In this document: piece by piece, positions 16,875 through 25,368 of the stretch
Layout: each line of letters starts with the position of its first letter
Position numbering within the stretch: the first letter of the stretch is position 1
Assembly: GCF_023094165.1 (NCBI RefSeq)
Contig: NZ_JALMDK010000001.1
Coordinates: 124,001-188,000, forward strand
From: Crossiella sp. S99.2
GTDB taxonomy: Bacteria; Actinomycetota; Actinomycetes; Mycobacteriales; Pseudonocardiaceae
Direction of reading: 5' to 3'
DNA length: 64,000 nt
Program-made: the position numbers and the translations under genes
The notes under the pieces: model-generated
Database searches by the model: none
Told to the model about the DNA's origin: nothing
What the model saw: the letters and a program-made list of their open reading frames with translations, nothing else

Positions 16875-18062
16875 TCAGGTCCAGTCGGGGCCGCGGCGGG
16901 CCCAGGACCAGGCGTAGCGCGGGTCCTCGCAGTCCTGCGCGGCCTCGCCCAGTTCCAGTGGCCGGAAGGTGTCCACCATGACCGCGGTCTCGTCGAAGTA
17001 GTCCGCCCCCAGGGACGCCTCAACGGCCCCCGGCTGCGGTCCATGAGTACAGCCGGAAGGGTGCAGCGACATCGACCCGATGCCGATCCCGGAGCCCTTG
17101 CGCGCCTCGTAGTTGCCGCCGACGTAGAACATCAGCTCGTCGGAGTCCACGTTCGCGTGGTTGTAGGGCACCGGCACCGCGAGCGGGTGGTAGTCGACCT
17201 TGCGCGGGCAGAACGAGCAGACCACGAAGTTCGGGCCCTCGAAGGTCTGGTGCACCGGCGGCGGCTGGTGCACCCGGCCGGTGATCGGCTCGAAATCGCG
17301 CACGTTGAACGCCCACGGGTACAGGCAGCCGTCCCAGCCGACCACGTCGAAGGGGTGGTTGGCGTAGGTGAACCTGGTCAGCCCGGACCGGTGCCGGACC
17401 AGCACCTCCACATCGGTGCCCTCGACCAGCAGCGGCTCGGTCGGCCCGCGCTGGTCCCGCTCGCAGTAGGGCGCGTGCTCCAGGAACTGGCCCTTGCTGG
17501 ACAGGTAGCGCTTGGGCGGCCCGATGTGCCCGGTGGCCTCCAGCACCAGCAGCCGGAGCTGCTCAGCGCCGGTGGGCACCACCCGGTAGGTGCAGGAGGT
17601 CGGGATGACCACGTAGTCGCCGTCGGCGACCGCGAGTGGCCCGTAGATGGTCTCGATCACCGCGGCGCCGGTCTGCACGTAGAGCAGCTCGTCGCCGAAG
17701 GCGTTGCGGTAGAGCGGGCTGGCCGTGGTCGGCGCGGTGAAGCAGATCGCGACGTCGGCGTTGCCGAAGAGCAACCGCCGCCCGGTGACCGCGTCCACCT
17801 CGGCGGGCGCGTCCCACGTCAGGTCCTGGGTGCGGAAGTGCCGTGGCTTGAGCGGCTGGTTGGCCGTGGTCGTGCCCCGCCATTCGGCCACGACCTCGGC
17901 GTTCACGATCGCGGTCGGCAGATGCCGGTGGTAGAGCAGGGCCGAGTCGGAGGAGAAACCCTCCACGCCCATCAGCTCTTCGGCGTACAGCTTGCCGTCC
18001 GGATCGCGGAACTGGGTGTGGCGCTTTTGGGGGATCGAACCCACCGCGCGGTAGTAAGGCAT
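16875..18062 (-). CDS. hmgA: Homogentisate 1,2-dioxygenase
   Basis: The 395-residue Fe(II) enzyme cleaves homogentisate to maleylacetoacetate in tyrosine/phenylalanine breakdown. Family landmarks are MPYYRAVGSIPQKRHTQFR at the N-terminus, FDVVGWDGCLYPWAFNVRDFE, and the C-terminal metal-site region with NHANVDSDELMFYVGG followed by SLHPSGCTHGPQPG, which carries the candidate His/Glu iron ligands. The ATG at 18062 follows CCGGAGGGAGC. It is divergent from the unknown gene-fahA-iclR unit. Confidence 0.95.
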   Translation of the reverse strand: MPYYRAVGSIPQKRHTQFRDPDGKLYAEELMGVEGFSSDSALLYHRHLPTAIVNAEVVAEWRGTTTANQPLKPRHFRTQDLTWDAPAEVDAVTGRRLLFGNADVAICFTAPTTASPLYRNAFGDELLYVQTGAAVIETIYGPLAVADGDYVVIPTSCTYRVVPTGAEQLRLLVLEATGHIGPPKRYLSSKGQFLEHAPYCERDQRGPTEPLLVEGTDVEVLVRHRSGLTRFTYANHPFDVVGWDGCLYPWAFNVRDFEPITGRVHQPPPVHQTFEGPNFVVCSFCPRKVDYHPLAVPVPYNHANVDSDELMFYVGGNYEARKGSGIGIGSMSLHPSGCTHGPQPGAVEASLGADYFDETAVMVDTFRPLELGEAAQDCEDPRYAWSWARRGPDWT

Positions 18063-18075
18063 TGCTCCCTCCGGG

Positions 18076-18092
18076 TGTTCGGAGACCGGACA
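18076..18092. promoter_or_regulatory. Candidate IclR operator
   Basis: TGTTCGG-AGA-CCGGACA is an inverted repeat (6 of 7 pairs) lying between the divergent hmgA and fahA units; a further TTGTTCGG half-site overlaps the fahA-side -35 element. An iclR gene closes the unit, so this is the obvious site for it. Confidence 0.5.
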
Positions 18093-18095
18093 TTT

Positions 18096-18124
18096 TTGTT
18101 CGGTTCCGTGGACACCACTAGCGT
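18096..18124 (+). promoter_or_regulatory. Promoter of the fahA unit (leaderless)
   Basis: TTGTTC (18096-18101), a 17-nt spacer and TAGCGT (18119-18124) precede GTG 18132 by 7 nt, so transcription should begin at or next to the start codon. No ribosome site is visible there. Confidence 0.55.
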
Positions 18125-18131
18125 GTCAGCC

Positions 18132-19022
18132 GTGTCAAGCGTCGCTGAGCTCCGTGCGCCCGGTCCGCGCGGTACACCGCCCCTGCTCGCAAGGCTGGTC
18201 GACGACGCGGCGTTGTTCCCGCCGGGCAACGCCCCGATGGCGGACGCGCTGCGCAATCACCTGCAGGCCAGGACCGAATCCTGGTCCGGTGTGGTCGGCC
18301 TTTTCCTGTGCAACGCCTCCCGGCTGCCCGAGCTGATCACCGAGCTGATCAAGATCAAACCGGTCAAGCCGGTGGGTCTGTCACTGGTGATCGACACCGG
18401 CCTGAGCGCCGTGCCCAAGGCCATCTCCATCGTCGAGTCCCGCACCGAACTACTCGCCCTGCGCATGGTCGAGATGCCCGCGCCGTCGGAGGTCGACGAC
18501 GTGTGGCTGGAACGTGTCTCGGAGTTCGTGCCCGAGGACGTCATCCGGGTCATCGAGCCACGCCGCCCGAGCCAGAACACCGAGGCCGGGACCAGCAGCG
18601 AATGGCTGGACAGCGTGCGTCGGGTGGCCGAGCACGGCAGCTGGCCCAAGCTGCGCTGCGGCGGCCAGACCCCGGAGGCGTTCCCGAGCATCGAGGAGGT
18701 CGCCGACTTCCTCAGCGTGGGCAGCACCACCGGGGTGCCGTTCAAGGCCACCGCCGGGCTGCACAACGCGCTGCGGCACCGGGACGAGGAGACCGGGTTC
18801 AACCACCACGGCTTCCTGAACCTGCTGGTCGCCACCGCCCGCACGCTCTCCGGCAAGGACGCCCGCGAGGCGCTGGCCAGCGACGATCCCGAGGCGCTCG
18901 CCGAGGAGGCCAAGGCGCTGCCGGAGGCCGCCGCGCACGCCGTCCGCGGTGTGTTCGCCTCCTACGGCTCCTGCTCGCTCACCGAACCGGTGGAGGACCT
19001 GGAAGGGCTGGGACTGTTGTGA
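18132..19022 (+). CDS. Conserved protein of unknown function in homogentisate locus
   Basis: I recognise the genomic position but not a named family. The 296-residue soluble protein has alternating strand/helix blocks that suggest a TIM-barrel: VVGLFLCN, PVGLSLVIDTG, LLALRMVEM, VIRVIEP, KLRCGGQTPEAFPS, GVPFKATAGLHN. A conserved-looking tail NHHGFLNLLVATA follows. GTG 18132 is chosen from the leaderless promoter; GTG 18108 and 18123 are alternatives. Its stop overlaps the fahA start as GTGA, so the products are coupled. The locus lacks an obvious maleylacetoacetate isomerase, and a role at that step is conceivable but unproven. Confidence 0.7.
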   Translation: MSSVAELRAPGPRGTPPLLARLVDDAALFPPGNAPMADALRNHLQARTESWSGVVGLFLCNASRLPELITELIKIKPVKPVGLSLVIDTGLSAVPKAISIVESRTELLALRMVEMPAPSEVDDVWLERVSEFVPEDVIRVIEPRRPSQNTEAGTSSEWLDSVRRVAEHGSWPKLRCGGQTPEAFPSIEEVADFLSVGSTTGVPFKATAGLHNALRHRDEETGFNHHGFLNLLVATARTLSGKDAREALASDDPEALAEEAKALPEAAAHAVRGVFASYGSCSLTEPVEDLEGLGLL

Positions 19023-20212
19023 GCTGGATCAAGGACCCGGCCTTCACGGCCCAGTCGCCGTTCGGCCCGCAGACCCTGCCCTACGGCGTGATCGACGCGG
19101 GCTCCGGCCCGGTGGTGGCGGTGCGGGTGGGCGACCACGCGCTGCCGCTGCGCGCACTGGACCTGGGCGCCCGGCTGAGCCCGCTGGTGGCCGGGGAGTC
19201 CCTGGACGACCTGCTGGCCGCCGGACGGCCGCTGTGGAGCGAACTGCGGGCCCGGCTGACCGAACTGGTCGAGCTGCCAGCCACGCCGGTCGGCGCCGAC
19301 CTGCTGCCGCTGACCGCGGTCCGCTCGCTGCTGCCCTTCCGGGTCGGCGACTACGTGGACTTTTACTCCTCGCGGCACCACGCGGAGAACGTCGGCCGGA
19401 TGTTCCGTCCGGACGGCGACCCGCTGCTGCCCAACTGGACCCACCTGCCGGTCGGCTACCACGGCCGCGCGGGCACCGTGGTGGTCTCCGGCACCGACGT
19501 GGTCCGGCCGCACGGCCAGAGCCGCCCGCCCGGCGCGGACACGCCCGGCTTCGGCCCGAGCAAGCGGCTGGACATCGAGGCCGAGGTCGGCTTCGTCTGC
19601 GGCGGCCCGGTCGCCTCCAGGGTGTCCACCTCGGCCGCGGCCGAGCACCTCTTCGGCGTGGTGCTGCTCAACGACTGGTCCGCCAGGGACATCCAGGCCT
19701 GGGAGTACGTGCCGCTGGGCCCGTTCCTCGGCAAGTCCTTCCTGACCTCGATCTCGGCCTGGATCACCCCGCTGGAGGCGTTCAGCAACGCCCGCCTGCC
19801 CACCCCGCCCGCGCCGAACCCGCTGCTGGACTACCTGGTCGAGGACCAGCCCTGGGGCCTGGACCTGCGCATCCAGGTGAACTGGAACGGTTCGCTGGTC
19901 GCGGAGCCGCCGTTCGCCGAGATGTCCTGGTCCGCGGCCCAGCAGCTGGCGCACATGACGGTCAACGGCGCCACCGTGCGACCGGGCGATCTGTTCGGTT
20001 CCGGCACGGTCTCCGGGTCGGAGAAGCGCCAGCGCGGTAGCTTCCTGGAACTGTCCTGGGGCGGCAAGGAACCGGTCACCCTGGCCGACGGCACCGAGCG
20101 GACCTTCCTGGCTGACGGCGACACGGTGGTGCTGACCGCCACCGCGCCAGGACCGGGTGGTTCGCTGGTGGGCCTGAGCGAGGTCGCCGGAACTGTGGTG
20201 AGCGGAGAGTAG
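19019..20212 (+). CDS. fahA: Fumarylacetoacetase
   Basis: A 397-residue hydrolase producing fumarate and acetoacetate, the last step of homogentisate breakdown. It has the N-terminal SH3-like domain and the FAH catalytic domain: DYVDFYSSRHHA (metal Asp and catalytic His), LPVGYHGRAG, RLDIEAEVGF (two metal Glu), LLNDWSARDIQAWEY, and LGKSFLTSISAWI. GTG 19019 overlaps the preceding stop; the much longer upstream frame is a shadow. Translationally coupled with the unknown upstream gene. Confidence 0.95.
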   Translation: MSWIKDPAFTAQSPFGPQTLPYGVIDAGSGPVVAVRVGDHALPLRALDLGARLSPLVAGESLDDLLAAGRPLWSELRARLTELVELPATPVGADLLPLTAVRSLLPFRVGDYVDFYSSRHHAENVGRMFRPDGDPLLPNWTHLPVGYHGRAGTVVVSGTDVVRPHGQSRPPGADTPGFGPSKRLDIEAEVGFVCGGPVASRVSTSAAAEHLFGVVLLNDWSARDIQAWEYVPLGPFLGKSFLTSISAWITPLEAFSNARLPTPPAPNPLLDYLVEDQPWGLDLRIQVNWNGSLVAEPPFAEMSWSAAQQLAHMTVNGATVRPGDLFGSGTVSGSEKRQRGSFLELSWGGKEPVTLADGTERTFLADGDTVVLTATAPGPGGSLVGLSEVAGTVVSGE

Positions 20213-20219
20213 GAGCGGT

Positions 20220-20867
20220 ATGGGAGCGGTGCCCGGAGCGGCCAGGGAGAGTTCCCTCACCCTGGAACGCGGGCTCGCCCTGCTCCAGGCGGTGGCCGAC
20301 GCGGACACCGAGGCCCCCAGCATCAGCGACCTGGCCACCGCCATCGGCGCGAGCCGAGCAGCCATCTACCGCCTGCTCGGCCCGCTCCAGGCCCGCGGCC
20401 TGGTCCGCCGCGAGGGCTCCCGGGTCCGCCTCGGCCTCGGCGTGCTGCAACTGGCCGGCCGGGTGCTGCCGCAGCTGCGCTTCGCCGCCCTGCCCGCCCT
20501 GCGCGGCCTGGCCGAGAAGATCGGCGCCACCGCCCACCTCACCGTCGTGCACGGCAACGAGGCCCAGGCAGTGGCCGTGGTCGAACCCTCCTGGACCGCC
20601 TACCACGTCGCCTACCGGGTAGGCACCCGTCACCCGGTCCAGCGCGGCGCCGCGGGCCGCGCCATCAACCTGCCCGCCGACGGCCCCGAGTGGGTCGCCA
20701 GCTCCGGCGAACTCCAGGCGGGCGCGCACGGCGTCGCCGCCCCGGTCCGCGGCGTCCCCGGCCTGCAGGCCAGCGTCGGCGTGGTCTCCTTCGAGCCGCT
20801 CAAGGCCGACGAGGTGGGCCCGCACGTGGTGGCCGCCGCGGCCGCGGTAGCCGTCGCCCTGCGCTGA
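20220..20867 (+). CDS. IclR family transcriptional regulator
   Basis: A 215-residue regulator. The winged helix-turn-helix covers about residues 13-70 (SLTLERGLALLQAVADAD; ISDLATAIGASRAAIYRLLGPL; GLVRREGSRVRLG), and a shortened IclR effector domain follows (RGLAEKIGATAHLTVVHG; GTRHPVQRGAAGRAI). ATG 20220 follows GGAG by 5-6 nt. Its place at the end of the unit suggests it controls hmgA and fahA in response to a pathway metabolite. Confidence 0.88.
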   Translation: MGAVPGAARESSLTLERGLALLQAVADADTEAPSISDLATAIGASRAAIYRLLGPLQARGLVRREGSRVRLGLGVLQLAGRVLPQLRFAALPALRGLAEKIGATAHLTVVHGNEAQAVAVVEPSWTAYHVAYRVGTRHPVQRGAAGRAINLPADGPEWVASSGELQAGAHGVAAPVRGVPGLQASVGVVSFEPLKADEVGPHVVAAAAAVAVALR

Positions 20868-20928
20868 CCCCGCCCCCTGGTGTCTGCTTGCCGCAGAGCT
20901 GGTCGGTCCGCGGACGCGGCCAGAAGTG

Positions 20929-20968
20929 AGCCGGGGAACGAGCCTGAGGGAAATCAGGACCCCCGGCT
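20929..20968. terminator. Bulged hairpin terminator
   Basis: The outer stem AGCCGGGG (20929-20936) / CCCCGGCT (20961-20968) and inner stem CCTGA (20943-20947) / TCAGG (20954-20958) lie between the end of iclR and the convergent pseudogene. Confidence 0.5.
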
Positions 20969-20973
20969 TCGCG

Positions 20974-21359
20974 CTATCTGGGGTCAAGTTCGGTCACCTC
21001 GATCGGGTGCGCCGCATTGATGATCTCCCACGGTTTCAGCTCGCCATGCCGCGTGGCCGCCACGTAGGACGAGGCGACAAAGTCCGCGAGCCAGAGCAGG
21101 GCGAGGTCCTTGCCTGCGTGATCCAGCCGCAGCTCCGCGGTGAGCCGATGCGTCTTGCGCAGCCGATCAGCGGTCCGGCCGGTCGAACCGGTCCCCACCC
21201 GCCCGGCTCTCCAGCACCACGTGATCCACCCGTTCCACGTGCTGCAGCCGGGGGCAGCAACTCGCATTCCTCGCTGCTGCTCAGAACTGCGGCGACGACA
21301 TAGAGCCGCCGACCGTCGGGCAGACGGGCGGCGGCTTCGTCGACGTGGGCGGTGCGCAC
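20974..21359 (-). pseudogene. Remnant of a DUF3800-like gene
   Basis: Three minus-strand frames carry consecutive parts of one protein. VRTAHVDEAAARLPDG...LYVVAAVL from GTG 21359 is the N-terminal Asp-containing strand of DUF3800-like (RNase H-fold) proteins. A second frame reads VERVDHVVLESRAGGDRFDR and then stops. A third reads LRLDHAGKDLALLWLADFVA and runs to TAG 20974. The middle of the expected protein is missing and the frames are offset, so the gene is decayed by deletion plus frameshifts. DUF3800 genes often lie in mobile or defence-related regions. Confidence 0.65.
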
Positions 21360-21401
21360 CCAGCCACGTTAGCGGTCGGTGATCAGAACGTTATTTTCAG
21401 G

Positions 21402-21875
21402 TTATCGTGGCAAACGGCGGATCTCGAAGTGGAAGCAGCCGAACTCCACCGCCCGCACGTGAATGAACGCGATCTCCGGATCCCCGAACATCTCCCCCAG
21501 CACGCACTCCGCGACTTCGCCGGGCTGCACCAGTCGCCCACCCAGAATCCGCCCATTCCGGCGATAAGCCCGGTAAACCCGCGGTGCCCCCCGATGCGCC
21601 TCCGGGAACCCCTGATCCACCGGCCCGCCACAGTCCTCGGCGTGCAGGAAGATCGGCCCCGACTCCAGGTAGGGCCCCGGATCGGCCCCGGTCTCGGCCA
21701 CCCACTCGCGCAACGGCGCATAGGACGCGAGCACAATTTCCTCACCTGCCTTGGCCCGGCCAAGACAACACCGCAGCGGACTGCCGCCCTCCTCGTCGAC
21801 GAGAAGTTCGGCGCCTTCCTGAGCGCGCAACGCCGCCAAAGTCTTAGGCGGAATAGCCAAGATCTCGAATCCCAT
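21402..21875 (-). CDS. DUF1203 protein
   Basis: A 157-residue protein matching DUF1203: PLRCCLGRAKAGEEIVLASYAP (two adjacent Cys), SGPIFLHAEDC, a Tyr-Arg segment RVYRAYRRNGRI, and a C-terminal IAFIHVRAVEFGCFHFEI. No catalytic role is known. ATG 21875. It ends 42 bp after the decayed DUF3800-like gene's start on the same strand and is separated from the GDT1 gene by 42 bp, so it may be cotranscribed with the exporter. Confidence 0.82.
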   Translation of the reverse strand: MGFEILAIPPKTLAALRAQEGAELLVDEEGGSPLRCCLGRAKAGEEIVLASYAPLREWVAETGADPGPYLESGPIFLHAEDCGGPVDQGFPEAHRGAPRVYRAYRRNGRILGGRLVQPGEVAECVLGEMFGDPEIAFIHVRAVEFGCFHFEIRRLPR

Positions 21876-21917
21876 GCGACCAGCCTCGCCGTCCTGCCCG
21901 GCGAAGTCCGGCGGAAA

Positions 21918-22523
21918 TCAGCCGCCGAAGACGGCCTGCCCGGCGGCCAGCAACGCGAACACGGTGAACACCCCGCCCGCGACCCGCTGGATCAGGTGGG
22001 TGGGCAGCCGGTGCCGCACCTTCCGGCCGACCAGCACCGCGATCGCGGCCACCGTCACCAGCGCGAGGAAGGCACCAAGGCCGACCTCCAGCGGTGCGGC
22101 GTAGCGGGCGGTCAGGGCGGCGATGGCCAGCTGGGAGGCATCGCCCCACTCGGCCGCGAACAGCACGCCGAAGGAGGTCAGCGTCGCCCGCCAGGCCGGG
22201 ACCTCCTGTTCGCCGGCGCCCGCCGCGTCGTCCTCGCCCTGCTCGACCTTGCGGAAACCCTCGCGCAGCAGCATGAACGCGCCGATGCCGAACATCAGCG
22301 CGACCACCGCGGCGACGAGTTGCGGGGGCAGCAGGGTCAGCGCGCTGCCGAAGGCGACCGCGATCACGCACTGCACCGCGAAGGCGGCGGTGACCCCGAT
22401 GAACACCGGCCAGGCCCGGTACCTGGTGGTCAGCACCAGGGTGGCGATCAGCGTTTTGTCCGGCAGCTCGACCGGTAGCACCAGCGCGAACGCGGCGCCC
22501 AGCGCGAGCAGGGAGAACGTCAT
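21918..22523 (-). CDS. GDT1/UPF0016 (TMEM165) family Mn2+ exporter
   Basis: A 201-residue membrane protein with the two family signature motifs: VELPDKTLIATL near residues 17-28 and FAAEWGDASQLAIAAL near 125-140, each on a repeat of three TM helices. A charged loop EQGEDDAAGAGEQE joins the halves. Family members export Mn2+ (MntX/MneA). ATG 22523 is used; the frame continues to 22673 through the riboswitch region and should not be translated. A yybP-ykoY manganese riboswitch upstream supports the metal assignment. Confidence 0.92.
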   Translation of the reverse strand: MTFSLLALGAAFALVLPVELPDKTLIATLVLTTRYRAWPVFIGVTAAFAVQCVIAVAFGSALTLLPPQLVAAVVALMFGIGAFMLLREGFRKVEQGEDDAAGAGEQEVPAWRATLTSFGVLFAAEWGDASQLAIAALTARYAAPLEVGLGAFLALVTVAAIAVLVGRKVRHRLPTHLIQRVAGGVFTVFALLAAGQAVFGG

Positions 22524-22537
22524 CTGCCTGGGTCCCT

Positions 22538-22602
22538 CTCCGTGGATGCGACCCAGACGGAGGCAGGATGACTCCGACCGGGCATGGTCAACCCGGCCGG
22601 AG
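22538..22602 (-). promoter_or_regulatory. Riboswitch expression platform with alternative hairpins
   Basis: On the minus strand CTCCGGCCGGG (22602-22592) can pair with CCCGGTCGGAG (22582-22572; one G-U), using the same bases as the 3' arm of aptamer helix P1, so the two are exclusive. Further down, CTCCGT (22562-22557) can pair with ACGGAG (22543-22538), hiding the GGAGAGGG ribosome site. A competing CTGGGTC/GACCCAG stem would leave that site in a loop. No T-run is present, so translational control is more likely than termination. Confidence 0.6.
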
Positions 22603-22730
22603 GTCTCGTTCGCCCACGGACACCGTGGGTGAGGGACCGGAACGCCGCAATGGGCGTTCAGTATGTCGATCACCTCGCCGAACCACCGCCGGCGAACCGG
22701 CGGCGACTGCGGGAACTACTCCCCTCAGGC
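22596..22730 (-). promoter_or_regulatory. yybP-ykoY manganese riboswitch aptamer
   Basis: Read on the minus strand, the 5' consensus GGGGAGTAG (22724-22716) and the 3' consensus GCGAACGAGACC (22613-22602) are both present. They are enclosed by helix P1: GCCTGAGG (22730-22723) with CCTCCGGC (22603-22596), eight pairs with one mismatch. A CCCACGG/CCGTGGG hairpin lies directly before the 3' conserved loop. The class senses Mn2+, and the gene 73 nt downstream is a Mn2+ exporter of the family it usually controls. Confidence 0.88.
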
Positions 22731-22744
22731 AAGGCGATCCTAAC
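22726..22744. promoter_or_regulatory. DtxR-like box overlapping riboswitch promoter
   Basis: On the minus strand TTAGGATCGCCTTGCCTGA keeps TTAGG and CCTgA ends and matches about 14 of 19 positions of the DtxR/IdeR/MntR box. It contains TAGGAT, a good -10 element for the riboswitch transcript. Part of the match comes from the P1 arm, so chance is possible. It could also act on cydA, on the other strand. Confidence 0.4.
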
Positions 22745-22792
22745 CCGGCGATCCGGGCGAAGCGAGCTACCGCGCGGGGTGAGGCCGGTCAC

Positions 22793-22808
22793 CGGGACCT
22801 TGGTCCCG
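22793..22808. promoter_or_regulatory. Perfect 7-bp hairpin in cydA leader
   Basis: CGGGACC-TT-GGTCCCG is a perfect palindrome about 80 nt before cydA. It could be an operator or an RNA hairpin. It does not look like a Rex site. Confidence 0.35.
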
Positions 22809-22887
22809 CCACCGGGGGACCCTCGGCCGGGCGAGAGAGGACTCCGGCACCTGCTGCTCAGGCCGGGTTCGGGGCAGGCTGAAAGCC

Positions 22888-24378
22888 GTGGAGGTCCTCG
22901 ATATCGCGCGGTGGCAGTTCGGCATCACCACCGTCTACCACTTCCTGATGGTGCCCTTGACCATCGGCCTGTCGCTGCTGGTGGCAGGCATGCAGACGGC
23001 CTGGCACCGCACCGGCAACCCCAAGTACCTGGCGATGACCAAGTTCTGGGGCAAGCTGATGCTGATCAACTTCGCCATGGGTGTGGTGACCGGCATCGTG
23101 CAGGAGTTCCAGTTCGGCATGTCCTGGAGCGAGTACTCCCGCTTCGTCGGCGACGTCTTCGGCTCGCTGCTGGCGATCGAGGGCCTGGTCGCCTTCTTCG
23201 TCGAGTCGACCTTCCTCGGCCTGTGGATCTTCGGCTGGTCCCGGCTGCCCAAGCGGGTGCACCTGGCCTGCATCTGGGCCGCCTCGCTGGCCACGGTCGC
23301 CTCGGCCTACTTCATCCTGTCCGCGAACTCCTGGATGCAGCACCCGGTCGGCGCCATCCTCGGCCCCAACGGCCGCCCGCAGCTGCGTTCGATCGGCGAC
23401 CTGCTGACCAACTCCACCGTGCTGGCCGCCTTCCCGCACACCATGTTCGGCGCGCTCGCGGTGGCCGCCGCGCTGCTGGTCGGCGTCTCGGTCTGGCACC
23501 TGGCCCGGCGCAAGGGCACCGACACCCCGGTGTGGCGGGCCTCGGTGAAGCTGGGCGGCTGGGTCGGCGTGATCGCCTTCGCCGGGGTCGCGCTCACCGG
23601 CGACCTGCAGTCCAAGCTGATGTTCGAGCAGCAGCCGATGAAGATGGCCGCGGCCGAAGCCCTGTGCCACACCGAGAAACCAGCCGGGTTCTCCATCTTC
23701 GCGGTCGGCGATGTGACCAGGCCGGACTGCGAGAGCGTCAAGAGCATCACCGTGCCCGCGCTGCTGTCCTTCCTGGCCAACAGCGACCTCAACTCCGAGG
23801 TCAAGGGCATCGAGGACCTGGTCAAGATCTACCAGCAGAAGTACGGCGAGAACTACCCCAACGACCCGCGGATGGGTTCCTTCGCCGGCCAGCCGATCGA
23901 GTACGTGCCCAACCTGCCGGTGACCTACTGGGGCTTCCGGCTGATGATCGGCTTCGGCGCGCTGGCCGCGCTCGCCTCGGCCGCCGCGCTGTGGCTGACC
24001 CGCAAGGGACGCCTGCCCAAGGGCCGCTGGTTCGTCTGGGCCGCGCTCGGCGGGATCGCCACCCCGTTCCTGGCCAACAGCTTCGGCTGGATCTTCACCG
24101 AGATGGGCCGCCAGCCGTTCGTGGTGGTGCCCAACCCCAGCGGCGTGGACGGGGTGTGGATGTACACCGCGCAGGCGGTCTCCGCGATCAGCACGACCGA
24201 GGCGCTGATCTCGCTGATCTCCTTGACCACGCTCTACGGCGTGCTCGCCGTGGTCGAGTTCTTCCTGCTCCGCCGCTACGCGATGGCAGGCGTCGCCGGG
24301 GTGATGCCCCCCAAACCCGAGGAACCGGACGAGGGCGAGAAGAAGAAGTCCGACGACGTCCTGGCCTTCGCCTACTAG
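22888..24378 (+). CDS. cydA: Cytochrome bd oxidase subunit I
   Basis: The 496-residue, nine-helix catalytic subunit reduces O2 with quinol electrons. Haem and proton-path residues are visible: His18 in TTVYHFLMVPLTIG, Glu98/Glu106 in AIEGLVAFFVESTFLG, His184 in AAFPHTMFGAL, and the Met of FTEMGRQPF. The periplasmic Q-loop between them is of the short kind. GTG 22888. First of four genes cydA-cydB-cydDC-histidine kinase. Confidence 0.96.
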   Translation: MEVLDIARWQFGITTVYHFLMVPLTIGLSLLVAGMQTAWHRTGNPKYLAMTKFWGKLMLINFAMGVVTGIVQEFQFGMSWSEYSRFVGDVFGSLLAIEGLVAFFVESTFLGLWIFGWSRLPKRVHLACIWAASLATVASAYFILSANSWMQHPVGAILGPNGRPQLRSIGDLLTNSTVLAAFPHTMFGALAVAAALLVGVSVWHLARRKGTDTPVWRASVKLGGWVGVIAFAGVALTGDLQSKLMFEQQPMKMAAAEALCHTEKPAGFSIFAVGDVTRPDCESVKSITVPALLSFLANSDLNSEVKGIEDLVKIYQQKYGENYPNDPRMGSFAGQPIEYVPNLPVTYWGFRLMIGFGALAALASAAALWLTRKGRLPKGRWFVWAALGGIATPFLANSFGWIFTEMGRQPFVVVPNPSGVDGVWMYTAQAVSAISTTEALISLISLTTLYGVLAVVEFFLLRRYAMAGVAGVMPPKPEEPDEGEKKKSDDVLAFAY

Positions 24379-24387
24379 GAGTCCACA

Positions 24388-25364
<977 letters not shown>

Positions 25365-25368
<4 letters not shown>

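Noticed and set aside
22793..22808. Rex operator for cydA
   Set aside because: CGGGACCTTGGTCCCG is palindromic but lacks the TTGTGAAnnnnnnTTCACAA look of Rex sites.
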